The notes beneath the pieces are model-generated. The model saw nothing but the letters and a program-made list of their open reading frames with translations, made no database searches and was not told where the DNA came from. Made by a program: the position numbers and the translations under genes. Below are positions 1 through 8,189 of a stretch of 64,000 bases of DNA, in pieces; the stretch's first letter is position 1, and each line of letters begins with the position of its first letter. Where the stretch lies: contig SVNR01000003.1 in NCBI GenBank assembly GCA_015066815.1, positions 1 to 64,000 of the forward strand, read 5' to 3'. The stretch is from Ruminococcus sp. Lineage in GTDB: Bacteria; Bacillota; Clostridia; Oscillospirales; Ruminococcaceae.

Positions 1-1
1 T

Positions 2-2185
2 ATGTCACTTATTCCTTCTTCCGAGTGGGGTGACGGTGACAACGTAAACTTCGGCGGACCTGTTGCTCCTCCTGAACCGAACGAAGAAGGACACTACTTC
101 AAGGATAAGTTTGAAGGCGACGTATGCGGTTGGACTGCAAGAGGCGACTGTGAGATACTTACAAGCGGCAGAACAGCATATACAGGCAGTGAAGCTCTTC
201 TCTCCATGAACCGTACAGCTACATGGAACGGTGCACAGAAGGCACTCAGCACAAGAATGTTTGAACCCGGTAAGGAATACGCATTCAGCGCATGCTTCCA
301 GAACCTTGACGGAGCAGATGATGTAGAGTTCAAGCTTACACTCCAGTACGATCAGAACGGCGAAACAAAGTACGAAGGAATTGCTCAGAGCTCTACAACA
401 AAGGGCAGCTTCGTTCAGCTCTACAACGCAAACTATAAGATACCTGAAGGTGCTTCGAACATGTACCTTGTTGCTGAAACCACAGAAGAAACATGTAACT
501 TCTATATCGATGATGTTATCGGTGCAGTAGCAGGAACAAAGATAGACGGACCGGCAGGAGTAACAACAACCAAGATTCTTGGCGATATCGACTTTGACGG
601 CAGAGTAACAGTTGCTGATATGGTTCTCATGAAGAGCGGTATCCTTAACGGCTTCTCAAGCTCAGCTGCACAGAAAAATGCAGACGTAAACCAGAGCCGT
701 AAGGTTGATTCTTCTGACGCAGTTTCACTCAAGGAATATCTCCTTGGTATTATCACAGAATTCCCTAAGGCTGAGATCCAGATCGACACAACCAAGATGG
801 ATGCACTCTTCGGAAGCATGAAGCTTGCAGAAAGCCTTAAGAAGGATGACGAAAACAACACACTCTATACACAGCGTTTCGGTGCTGACCCTGGCTTCCT
901 CGTTTATAAGGGACGTCTCTATGTATATACAACAAACGACGCGTTTGAATACAAGAACGGTGTACTTCAGGAGAACTCATATAACGTACAGACACTTAAC
1001 TGTATCTCTTCTGATGACCTTGTAAACTGGACAGACCACGGTGCTATTCCTGTAGCAGGAAGAAACGGACACTCAGGTCCGGCTAAGTGGGCAGGCTTCT
1101 CATGGGCTCCTGACGCATGCTGGAAGACAATAAACGGCAAGGATAAGTTCTTCCTTTACTTTGCTGACAGCGCAGGCGGTATCGGTGTTCTCTCAGCTGA
1201 CAGCCCGACAGGACCTTTCGTAGATCCTATCGGAAAGGCTCTTATCTCAAGAAACATGCCGAACTGTAATGTTGACTGGCTCTTTGACCCGGGCGTATTC
1301 GTAGATAGCGACGGAAAGGGTTACCTCTACTTCGGCGGCGGTGTTCCATCAGGCAAGCAGGCAAATCCTGATACTGCAAGATGCGTACAGCTTGGCGATG
1401 ATATGACATCTATCGTAGGCACACCTAAGAACATCAATCCTCCATATCTCTTCGAGGACTCAAGTATTCTCAAGATAGGCAACACATATTACTACTCATA
1501 CTGTACAAACTGGAGTACAGGCGGCAATCCATATGGCTTTGGCAACGCAGAAATAGCTTATATGACTTCAAGCAACCCTCTTGGACCTTTCACATATCAG
1601 GGAATCATGTTCAAGAACCCGGCTTCCTATAAGCTTGATGGCGGCGGTAACAACCATCACTCACTCGTTGAGTTTGAAGGCAAGTATTATCTCCTCTATC
1701 ACAGCCGTGTAATTGAAAGACGTATGGGTGTTCAGAAGAACTACCGTTCACCTCATATCGATTACGCTAACGTTTCAAACGGTAAGATCAGCGTAACAGG
1801 TACAATGAAGGGTGTATCACAGCTCAAGACTCTCAATCCTTATAACAAGGTTGAAGCTGAAACAATGTCACATCAGGCCGGCATCAACGTAAGTGGTGTT
1901 GGAAATACAGTAGTAACAGATATTCAGGCAGGCGACTGGATCCGTGTTCAGGGAGTAAACTTCTCTAACGGTGCAGCAACACTCAAGGTTCGTGCATCAT
2001 CCAAGAACGGCGGAGCTATAAAGGTTGCAACAAGCAGAACAGGTTCAGCAGTAGCATATGTTGAGGTTCCTGGCGGCTCAATGTCTGAAATAGAAGTTCC
2101 TGTATTCGGCGATCTTAACGGAAAGACAGACCTCTACTTTATCTTCGGCAACGATGTAGAGTTTGACTGGTGGCAGTTCAGCTGA
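2..2185 (+). CDS. Multimodular dockerin-bearing GH43 glycosidase (5' end outside window)
   Basis: Extracellular cellulosomal hemicellulase, probably a xylosidase or arabinofuranosidase. Visible modules in order: a CBM22-like beta-sandwich (about residues 30-175, ending in a FYIDDV strand), an internal type I dockerin (about 190-252; first calcium loop DIDFDGRVTVADM, second loop DVNQSRKVDSSDA), a five-bladed GH43 domain (about 290-600) and a C-terminal CBM6-like domain starting KVEAETM (about 617-727). The GH43 triad is present: D296 in ADPGF, D429 in FDPGVF and E485 in FEDSSIL. The ATG at position 2 is not a convincing start: there is no signal peptide, and the first residues read like the tail of a preceding module or linker. 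The gene is therefore probably cut by the window edge and another catalytic module may lie upstream. A dockerin in the middle of the chain is less common than a terminal one. Confidence 0.9.
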   Translation: MSLIPSSEWGDGDNVNFGGPVAPPEPNEEGHYFKDKFEGDVCGWTARGDCEILTSGRTAYTGSEALLSMNRTATWNGAQKALSTRMFEPGKEYAFSACFQNLDGADDVEFKLTLQYDQNGETKYEGIAQSSTTKGSFVQLYNANYKIPEGASNMYLVAETTEETCNFYIDDVIGAVAGTKIDGPAGVTTTKILGDIDFDGRVTVADMVLMKSGILNGFSSSAAQKNADVNQSRKVDSSDAVSLKEYLLGIITEFPKAEIQIDTTKMDALFGSMKLAESLKKDDENNTLYTQRFGADPGFLVYKGRLYVYTTNDAFEYKNGVLQENSYNVQTLNCISSDDLVNWTDHGAIPVAGRNGHSGPAKWAGFSWAPDACWKTINGKDKFFLYFADSAGGIGVLSADSPTGPFVDPIGKALISRNMPNCNVDWLFDPGVFVDSDGKGYLYFGGGVPSGKQANPDTARCVQLGDDMTSIVGTPKNINPPYLFEDSSILKIGNTYYYSYCTNWSTGGNPYGFGNAEIAYMTSSNPLGPFTYQGIMFKNPASYKLDGGGNNHHSLVEFEGKYYLLYHSRVIERRMGVQKNYRSPHIDYANVSNGKISVTGTMKGVSQLKTLNPYNKVEAETMSHQAGINVSGVGNTVVTDIQAGDWIRVQGVNFSNGAATLKVRASSKNGGAIKVATSRTGSAVAYVEVPGGSMSEIEVPVFGDLNGKTDLYFIFGNDVEFDWWQFS

Positions 2186-2244
2186 TAAGCAGATCTGAAT
2201 ACAAAACTTTCATAAGACAAAATCCAAAAAATCATCTTTCAAAC

Positions 2245-2275
2245 AAAACCCCGGCCTTTTTAAGGTCGGGGTTTT
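2245..2275. terminator. Bidirectional intrinsic terminator between GH43 and malic enzyme
   Basis: A 14-bp inverted repeat with one mismatch (AAAACCCCGGCCTT / AAGGTCGGGGTTTT) and a 3-nt loop. It has A-rich 5' and T-rich 3' flanks, so it can work on both strands between the two convergent genes. Confidence 0.85.
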
Positions 2276-2278
2276 GAA

Positions 2279-3490
2279 TTATACTCCTGATACTCCGGAG
2301 CTTATTGCTGCATCAAACGTTGCCTTTGCTACAGCAGATGCAAGCTCTTTGTTGAGTGATGACGGTATTATATAGTCGGCATTCAGTTCATCATCGGTTA
2401 TAAAGTTTACGATTGCATTTGCGGCTGCTTTTTTCATTTCGTCGTTTATTTCGGAGGCACGGGCGTCGAGTGCACCTCTGAATATACCGGGGAAAACAAG
2501 AACGTTGTTTATCTGATTCGGAAAGTCGCTTCTTCCTGTACCTACTACGGCAGCACCTGCTTTTTTTGCCTCGTGCGGGAAGATCTCAGGATCAGGATTT
2601 GCCATTGCAAAGACAATAGGATCAGCTGCCATGCTTCTTACCATGTTTTCTGTTACACAGCCTGAAGTTGAAACTCCTATAAAAATATCAGCATTTTTCA
2701 TCACGTCTGACAGTGAGCCTTTTCTGCTGTCGTTGTCAGTTATCAGTGCAAGCTCTGCCTTTGGCCCGCTAAGGTTCCTGCGGCTTTTGTATATCGCACC
2801 CTCTCTGTCACATACTGTAATATTTTTCATTCCGCTTGAAAGAAGAAGCTTTACTATTGCAGTGCCGGCTGCACCTGCACCGTTTACTACGGTTTTTACA
2901 GTGCTGATATTTTTTTTCGTAAATCTTATGGCGTTTAACACTGCAGCAAGTGTTACTATCGCTGTACCGTGCTGATCATCGTGAAAAATCGGGATATCAC
3001 AGCACTGCTTAAGACGTTCTTCTATTTCAAAACAGCGTGGAGCAGAAATATCTTCAAGGTTTATACCGCCGAAGGAACCCTGCAGAAGCTTTATTGTATT
3101 TACAGCCTCGTCAGTATCGACAGGATTTATACAGAGTGGTATAGCGTCTACATCTCCGAATTTTTTGAAAAGCACACATTTTCCTTCCATTACGGGCATA
3201 GCGGCGAGCGGTCCGATGTTTCCGAGTCCGAGTACAGCTGTGCCGTCCGTGATTACAGCTATGAGATTTGACCTTCTGGTAAGCTCATAGCTTTTTTTCG
3301 GGTCTTTTTTTATTTCAAGACATGCGGCGGCAACGCCCGGAGTATAAGCGAGTGAAAGATCTTCTGTCGTGTCAAGCGGAACACGGCAGGAGATTTCTAA
3401 TTTTCCGCTCCATTTTTTATGCATTTCGAGTGATTTTTCAGCATGATTCATTTTTTTAAAATTCTCCTTCTGAAGATTTTTTTCGTTCAC
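2279..3490 (-). CDS. Malic enzyme (oxaloacetate-decarboxylating malate dehydrogenase)
   Basis: Converts malate to pyruvate and CO2 with NAD(P) in central carbon metabolism. At 403 residues it is the short bacterial form without a phosphotransacetylase domain. Visible motifs: YTPGVAAACLEI at the N-terminus, GTAVLGLGNIGPLAAMPVME (substrate and cofactor region), FHDDQHGTAIV (metal site acids) and the Rossmann glycine motif VVNGAGAAGTAI. Start: GTG at 3490 has AAGGA six bases upstream. An in-frame ATG at codon 14 also has AAGGAG, but 12 bases away, so the GTG is preferred though not certain. The gene is monocistronic and faces the GH43 gene. Cofactor preference cannot be read from the sequence. 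Confidence 0.93.
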   Translation of the reverse strand: MNEKNLQKENFKKMNHAEKSLEMHKKWSGKLEISCRVPLDTTEDLSLAYTPGVAAACLEIKKDPKKSYELTRRSNLIAVITDGTAVLGLGNIGPLAAMPVMEGKCVLFKKFGDVDAIPLCINPVDTDEAVNTIKLLQGSFGGINLEDISAPRCFEIEERLKQCCDIPIFHDDQHGTAIVTLAAVLNAIRFTKKNISTVKTVVNGAGAAGTAIVKLLLSSGMKNITVCDREGAIYKSRRNLSGPKAELALITDNDSRKGSLSDVMKNADIFIGVSTSGCVTENMVRSMAADPIVFAMANPDPEIFPHEAKKAGAAVVGTGRSDFPNQINNVLVFPGIFRGALDARASEINDEMKKAAANAIVNFITDDELNADYIIPSSLNKELASAVAKATFDAAISSGVSGV

Positions 3491-3910
3491 TATATATCCT
3501 TGTTACAGAGCTGCGTATGTAGAGTAAAAGCCGGAATAAATCTGTTGTTTAATACATACGTTCATGATAATATTTTATGTTGAAACTATATGAATATACC
3601 TGAAAAGCTATGATATGCTTTAACCGGAAAAATTTTTCCTTAAAGACGGTATAGTGAGCAAGGCGATAAGAATAAACACAAAAGAGCGATTAACGATATG
3701 CAAAATCAGTAAGTAAATATAGTAATCATAGGTTTTTTATGTATGCATTTACAAAAAAGAATTTTAAATATTGCGTACCGGTTTGAAAAGTGATATACTG
3801 TATAATCGATAAAAAATTTTTTTTTGGTGCAACCTTTTTACCGTTCTGAGCGTGTTACTGGTGAAAGCTCTGATAAATCGGTTGTTTGATTTTGAAAGGA
3901 GATTTTTACG
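3491..3910. other. Divergent intergenic region between malic enzyme and the sigma factor gene
   Basis: AT-rich and without a credible gene. It holds the ECF-type promoter at 3828-3857 and, upstream of it, a candidate sigma-A promoter TTGCGT-17-TATACT (3771-3799). Around 3651-3690 the stretch TATAGTGAGCAAGGCGATAA weakly resembles the end of the A/B repeat family and may be a decayed copy. Confidence 0.5.
3828..3857 (+). promoter_or_regulatory. ECF-type promoter of the sigma factor gene (autoregulatory)
   Basis: TGCAACC followed by a T-run (-35 region), 16 nt, then CGTGTTA (-10 region). The same two blocks with the same 16-nt spacing recur upstream of the lipoprotein gene (5055-5084). ECF sigma factors commonly transcribe their own operon from such an AAC...CGT promoter, so this is inferred to be the site recognised by the adjacent sigma factor. 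Confidence 0.75.
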
Positions 3911-4402
3911 GTGAAAAAAAATGCCGTAGAACTGTCTGCAAGAGAACTGGTTGATAAATACGCAGCCATGATATACCGCCTTGCATATACACGACTTGGG
4001 AGCAACGCCGATGCAGAAGATATAACTCAGGAGGTGCTGCTGAAATATATAAGGGCAGGTAAAAAGTTTGCAGACGAAGAGCACCGTAAGGCATGGCTTC
4101 TTAAGGTGACTTCGAACACGGTCGTTTCGTATGTGAGAAGTCAGAAAAGAGATCAGCGGGTAGATCTTGAAGAGATAGAGGAAGTTGTAGCAGCACCGGA
4201 AAACAGGCATAGCGATATGAAGTATGTAATAGAACAGCTTCCTGAAAAATACCGCATGGTTATACATATGTTTTATTATGAGGAACTAAGTATAAAAGAA
4301 ATAGCCCAAATCACCGGTAATAGTGAGGGTACAGTAAAATCACAGCTTTCAAGAGGTCGTGAAAAATTAAAGACAATACTCGGGGAGGTGTGCAATGTAT
4401 GA
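3911..4402 (+). CDS. ECF-family RNA polymerase sigma factor
   Basis: A 163-residue sigma-70 family protein with only regions 2 and 4, as in extracytoplasmic function factors. Region 2 (about residues 12-75) contains DAEDITQEVLLKY for core binding and -10 recognition. Region 4 (about 105-160) contains LPEKYRMVIHMFYYEELSIK and the helix-turn-helix SIKEIAQITGNSEGTVKSQL. GTG start with AAAGGAG nine bases upstream. Its stop overlaps the start of the next gene (ATGA), so the two are translationally coupled. The promoter upstream matches the one before the lipoprotein gene at 5189, which implies positive autoregulation. The signal it senses is not evident. Confidence 0.93.
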   Translation: MKKNAVELSARELVDKYAAMIYRLAYTRLGSNADAEDITQEVLLKYIRAGKKFADEEHRKAWLLKVTSNTVVSYVRSQKRDQRVDLEEIEEVVAAPENRHSDMKYVIEQLPEKYRMVIHMFYYEELSIKEIAQITGNSEGTVKSQLSRGREKLKTILGEVCNV

Positions 4403-5004
4403 ATGATAATATAAAAACCATATACAATGACATGGTTGAAAATATAACTCCGGATAAACAGTTTCTTGATTCACTTGTTGATGTTCTTGAAAAAGAAGAA
4501 ACTACAGCAAAAAAGCGAAGAGCAGATATCCACGTTATCAGACGTATAGTTTCCGCTGCTGCTTGTGTTGTGATAGTTGCCGGAACAGCGGTGTTTGCTG
4601 TTTCGCAGCATCAGAAAAGCGGTTTTGGAGTAACTATCCGTCAAGGAGAATCTTCCTCCCCTGTACTTACGGGAAGGTTTGACGAGCAGGAAAAGCCGGG
4701 GCTTTTGAAGGAAGAATATATCGCCCTGCTTTATGACAGACTGGTGTCTGACAGTAAGACGTATATATACGTAAATAACGAAAATGTATTTACAGACGAG
4801 CAGTACGCTTCGGAAGCGGAAAAAGAAAATATTTTAAATATTCTGAAAAACGGTTCTTCGGTCGTAAGAACCGAAAAGAAAAATAAAAAATACTATATGG
4901 CTGTTTTCAGCGATGGTAAAATATTAAAATTCAATATTTCGGACGAGTCATATATGGAGATCCCATCAGAAGAAATTTTTCTGACCATAGAAAAAAGCTC
5001 ATGA
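4399..5004 (+). CDS. Membrane-anchored putative anti-sigma factor
   Basis: A 201-residue protein in a typical sigma / anti-sigma arrangement. It has a short cytoplasmic N-terminus (about residues 1-45, with a Lys/Arg-rich stretch), one transmembrane helix (about 47-66, VSAAACVVIVAGTAVFAV) and an extracytoplasmic domain of about 135 residues with no family I recognise. ATG at 4399 overlaps the sigma stop codon and has GGGGAGG ten bases upstream. An in-frame GTG at 4390 lies too close to that site. No zinc-binding HxxxCxxC motif is visible. The function is inferred from position and topology only. Its outside domain is the likely sensor of envelope stress. Confidence 0.7.
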   Translation: MNDNIKTIYNDMVENITPDKQFLDSLVDVLEKEETTAKKRRADIHVIRRIVSAAACVVIVAGTAVFAVSQHQKSGFGVTIRQGESSSPVLTGRFDEQEKPGLLKEEYIALLYDRLVSDSKTYIYVNNENVFTDEQYASEAEKENILNILKNGSSVVRTEKKNKKYYMAVFSDGKILKFNISDESYMEIPSEEIFLTIEKSS

Positions 5005-5054
5005 TCATGGGTATCAGACTAAAAAAATATTTTTAAAAATTTTTTTAAAATAAA

Positions 5055-5084
5055 TGCAACCTTTTTGAAATCGACAGCGTGTTA
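5055..5084 (+). promoter_or_regulatory. ECF-type promoter of the transglutaminase-like lipoprotein gene
   Basis: TGCAACC plus T-run, 16 nt, CGTGTTA: the same core and spacing as the site before the sigma gene, and the similarity continues for a few bases downstream (GTTAnTGnTG). It lies about 100 bases before the start codon. Inferred target of the sigma factor encoded at 3911. Confidence 0.75.
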
Positions 5085-5188
5085 TTGATGTAAAGGGCAG
5101 TAAAAATGCCGTAAACATAATTTATTATAGAACGCAGAAATACTTTTCTGTGCTTTTTATAAAACTAAAGAAATGAGAGGATTATAAC

Positions 5189-7873
5189 ATGAAAAAAAGA
5201 GTAAGAGTATTGTGGTTATGCCTTGCAATGGCTATGACAGTTTCAACACTCAGCGGCTGTAAAAATGACAGCGTAAAGACAATGCCTGAAGAGAGCAGTG
5301 CAGTCACTACAGAGGAAACTAAAAAAGAAGAAAAAGATAAAGAAGATAATCTTAGTGGTACAACAGGAAAATATGCAGCAGGTATTTCTCCGGCTGATCT
5401 GAAAAAAGAGTACGGCGTTGAAGATGAAGAAGAAGTAATGCCTCTTTATAATGTTGAACAGACCGAGAGCTTTACTTTTGAGTTTGCTTTTAATGATTAT
5501 GACTATGATATAGATCTTTATGATTATGTATCAATCCATACAGACTATAACTGTGAAGAAGGCAGCAAGATATATTATAATGCAATGACAGAGGTTATAG
5601 ATGATGCCAGAACGATTCTGACAGTTTCACCTATGTCACCGGCGCTTGCTTCCGAACAGCAGGATAACGAGTATGTGTATGGCGGAGAGGACAGATGGGG
5701 AAATGCTCCTATGTACTATATGGCTGTACACTATGATATGGAGGCAGATACACCGGTAAAGCTTGATAAGCCTGTTGTTATACCTTTTACAGTTAAAAAC
5801 GAAGTAAACGCACCTACACTTAAAAGAAATGTTGACAGTGAAGGCTGCTTTTCATTAAGCTGGACAGCTATCGAAGGCGCAGAGAAGTATAATATATATC
5901 ATCTTGTAACAGACGCTACAGCTACAGGTACAAACAACGAACCTGTAAACGGTGCGCAGAAGGGTTATGATGCCGGTGACAATCCTGTATATCTCCTCTA
6001 TGATGCATCAACTACAGAGTTGACGTTTAATAATTTTGCAGGTGAAGGCGGCGGAAAGTCTGAGGTCGAAACAACATACGGGATAGTAAATTCCGGTCAG
6101 AACTATTGCGTATGTGGTGAATACTATGTTACAGCTGTGGTTGACGGCGTAGAAAGCGGTATGAGTAATGGTGTAGGTACAAGTGACCTTATCATTCCTT
6201 ACAAGACTGTAAATGATTTTGATTCTGAAGAATATGCTGAACCATCAGATTTTCCTTCATCAGTTGATGTTCTGAATATTGACGGAAGCGTAAGAGCAAG
6301 AGATGTTATATATGAACAGATCGAAAACGGAAAGTATTCATATGTGATAGAGGGCACAGCTCTGAGGGGATTTGTAAGAGCAAAGGCAGATAATGCTGAG
6401 CCTCCTGTACCGGTTATTGATAAAAACGACGGTGGAGACGTGCTTCCTGAAAGCGACGTTGATATGATTCCTGATAATGATATAGAAACTATTATTGGAA
6501 CAGAAGAGTCCGGAGAAACAGAAGTGCCTGCAGAGACAGAAAATGAAGGAACAGAACCGGAAGAAACAGAGGAGTCTGCAGAGACAGAGGCTGAGGAAGC
6601 AGAACCGGAAGAAACAGAGGAACCTGCAGAGACAGAGGCTGAGGAAACAGAACCGGAAGAAACAGAGGAACCTGCAGAGACAGAGGCTGAGGAAACAGAA
6701 CCGGAAGAAACAGAGGAGCCTGCAGAGACAGAGGCTGAAGAAACAGAACCTGAGGTAACAGAACCTGAAGCTTCAAATCAGGATGATGAAAACCTTATTG
6801 AAAAGCAGCGTGAAAACACAGAAGAACATCTTTCAGAATCTCAGGATGAAAAAGTAGCTTTAGAGGTTGAAGGAATATATATAAACGCTGATTCAGCTGA
6901 AGAAGAGTGGATGGCTCTTAATCTTATAAACGGAAATGAACAGTTTTCACTTGAAGCATTCCCATCACTCCATGATCCTAACAGACTCGTTGACGTTTTT
7001 CTGAAAACAATGCAGCAGAATCCATATGTATTTGGTGTTGAAAGATATGCATATGATTACAGTACATTTACATTCTCAGTGCAGTATTCATATGATCATG
7101 AGGAACTCGTTGCAAAGCAGACAGAGCTTTCTCAGAAGGCACAGAAAATCGTAGAGGAAACTGTGACAGACAGCATGTCTGATGAAGAAAAGGCAGATGC
7201 TTTTTATGAGTATCTTGAAGATAACGCTGTATATGACGATGATGCACTGAGCGCAGCAGAAGAGAGCGGCTTCCTTGCTGAAGATCTTGTTGATTTTAAG
7301 GATTCCTTTGAAGCATACGGTATACTTGTAAACGGAAAGGGTGTATGTGCATCATATGCTGCATCATACAGACTTCTCTGCGATATGGCAGGTGTAGAAT
7401 GCCTTGTTGCAACAGGTTATATTGACGGAAATCTTCCTCATGCATGGAATATCATAAACCTTGATGACAAGTGGTATGAGGTTGACTGTACAAACAACTA
7501 CAATGTAACAGGTATAGACTATTTCCTTTACAAGGCTGATGATGAAATAACAGAAAAGTCAGGCTATGAAAGAGATGCTGATTTTGCACTCGACGCAATG
7601 CTTGAAGACTATGATTGTGAAGATAAATCAAAGGATTATTATAACAAAAACAATCTTGTGGCATCAGATATGGACGAGTACAAGAACGTGCTTGTAAACA
7701 ACATCAAAGAAGATACTACATCACTTGCAGTAAGATGGTATGGTGAGGAAGCTGATACAGAGGACGTGAAGGAAGCTATACTTCTTGCGTTCAATGAGCT
7801 TGGCTATGAAGACAGACTCAGCAATGTAATGTTCGGTGTTTGTGCCGGATTTATACTTATTGAGATTGCATAA
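5189..7873 (+). CDS. Transglutaminase-like lipoprotein with a Glu/Thr/Pro repeat spacer
   Basis: An 894-residue surface lipoprotein. The signal peptide ends in lipobox LSGC (lipidated Cys at about residue 25), followed by a charged linker. A fibronectin-like or otherwise unassigned region covers about 70-415 (PTLKRNVDSEGCFSLSWTAI resembles an Fn3 strand). A Glu/Thr/Pro-rich spacer of five 16-residue repeats covers about 448-527. The C-terminus carries a transglutaminase-core fold with all three catalytic residues: Cys in GKGVCASYA, His in LPHAWNII and Asp in WYEVDCTNN. Bacterial members of this fold act as peptidases or crosslinkers, or as inactive peptidoglycan-associated proteins; the substrate is unknown. 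The gene follows the sigma / anti-sigma pair and shares their promoter motif, suggesting an envelope-stress effector. ATG with GAGAGG upstream. Confidence 0.85.
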   Translation: MKKRVRVLWLCLAMAMTVSTLSGCKNDSVKTMPEESSAVTTEETKKEEKDKEDNLSGTTGKYAAGISPADLKKEYGVEDEEEVMPLYNVEQTESFTFEFAFNDYDYDIDLYDYVSIHTDYNCEEGSKIYYNAMTEVIDDARTILTVSPMSPALASEQQDNEYVYGGEDRWGNAPMYYMAVHYDMEADTPVKLDKPVVIPFTVKNEVNAPTLKRNVDSEGCFSLSWTAIEGAEKYNIYHLVTDATATGTNNEPVNGAQKGYDAGDNPVYLLYDASTTELTFNNFAGEGGGKSEVETTYGIVNSGQNYCVCGEYYVTAVVDGVESGMSNGVGTSDLIIPYKTVNDFDSEEYAEPSDFPSSVDVLNIDGSVRARDVIYEQIENGKYSYVIEGTALRGFVRAKADNAEPPVPVIDKNDGGDVLPESDVDMIPDNDIETIIGTEESGETEVPAETENEGTEPEETEESAETEAEEAEPEETEEPAETEAEETEPEETEEPAETEAEETEPEETEEPAETEAEETEPEVTEPEASNQDDENLIEKQRENTEEHLSESQDEKVALEVEGIYINADSAEEEWMALNLINGNEQFSLEAFPSLHDPNRLVDVFLKTMQQNPYVFGVERYAYDYSTFTFSVQYSYDHEELVAKQTELSQKAQKIVEETVTDSMSDEEKADAFYEYLEDNAVYDDDALSAAEESGFLAEDLVDFKDSFEAYGILVNGKGVCASYAASYRLLCDMAGVECLVATGYIDGNLPHAWNIINLDDKWYEVDCTNNYNVTGIDYFLYKADDEITEKSGYERDADFALDAMLEDYDCEDKSKDYYNKNNLVASDMDEYKNVLVNNIKEDTTSLAVRWYGEEADTEDVKEAILLAFNELGYEDRLSNVMFGVCAGFILIEIA
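6530..6769 (+). repeat. Five tandem 48-bp in-frame repeats
   Basis: Units start at 6530, 6578, 6626, 6674 and 6722, each encoding a 16-residue Ala-Glu-Thr-Glu...Glu-Pro block. The central units are nearly identical at DNA level and the outer ones have diverged. This is the pattern of a slipped-strand array that can change the length of the acidic spacer. Strongly acidic, proline-dotted spacers usually hold a domain away from the cell wall. Confidence 0.9.
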
Positions 7874-7894
7874 AAAATATTTTTCTGATAAAAC

Positions 7895-7935
7895 TCCGGT
7901 GCTTTCTGAAAAAAGAAAGTACCGGAAATTTTTTT
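7895..7935 (+). terminator. Intrinsic terminator after the lipoprotein gene
   Basis: The 13-bp stem TCCGGTGCTTTCT / AGAAAGTACCGGA (one G-U pair) is followed within a few bases by seven T. The remaining sequence up to the next promoter (to about 8049) is AT-rich with no gene. Confidence 0.85.
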
Positions 7936-8049
7936 GTCTGAAGTTTAAGAAAAAAGCTTCCTACTGTTAAGGATCGGAAAATATTTTTTTGAAAACTTTT
8001 TTATGATAAGAAAAAAGGGAAGGATAAAAAATATTTTATGTCAGACAGA

Positions 8050-8078
8050 TTGAAAAAAAAACTATGATATGTTATAAT
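8050..8078 (+). promoter_or_regulatory. Sigma-A promoter upstream of the zinc-ribbon protein gene
   Basis: TTGAAA, 17 nt, TATAAT. Transcription from it would carry the palindrome at 8107-8147 in the leader RNA. Confidence 0.75.
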
Positions 8079-8106
8079 TTTATGGTAAAAATATAGTGGA
8101 CGCAAA

Positions 8107-8147
8107 ATTATAGTGAACGTCAAAATAAATCTGACTTTTGCTATAAT
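8107..8147 (+). repeat. A-type palindrome in the leader of the gene at 8187
   Basis: The left arm TTATAGTGAACGTCAAAAT and a partly decayed right arm (TCTGACTTTTGCTATAA) match the dispersed A hairpin seen at 44.6, 55.3 and 60.7 kb. The preceding TATAGTGGACGC (about 8092) may be a second truncated arm. Confidence 0.75.
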
Positions 8148-8151
8148 CAAA

Positions 8152-8189
8152 GAAGGGAAGGTGTAGCAAGCTGTTAAAAAACAGCAGTG
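8152..8189 (+). promoter_or_regulatory. Ribosome site separated from its start by a small hairpin
   Basis: GAAGGGAAGG (8152-8161) is the only good Shine-Dalgarno sequence but lies 25 nt from the GTG at 8187. Between them is GCTGTT-aaaa-AACAGC (8170-8185), a perfect 6-bp stem. Folding it out would leave a normal spacing of about 9 nt. This supports GTG 8187 over the ATG at 8193 and may modulate translation (inference). Confidence 0.5.

Noticed and set aside
6530-6769. Possible CRISPR array from the regular 48-bp repeats
   Set aside because: Units are contiguous with no spacers and in frame within a gene; no cas genes are nearby.
6495-6776. Open frames on both strands over the 48-bp repeats
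   Set aside because: They exist only because the Glu/Thr/Pro repeat is low-complexity and lacks stops in other frames; no ribosome sites, and the lipoprotein frame explains the DNA.
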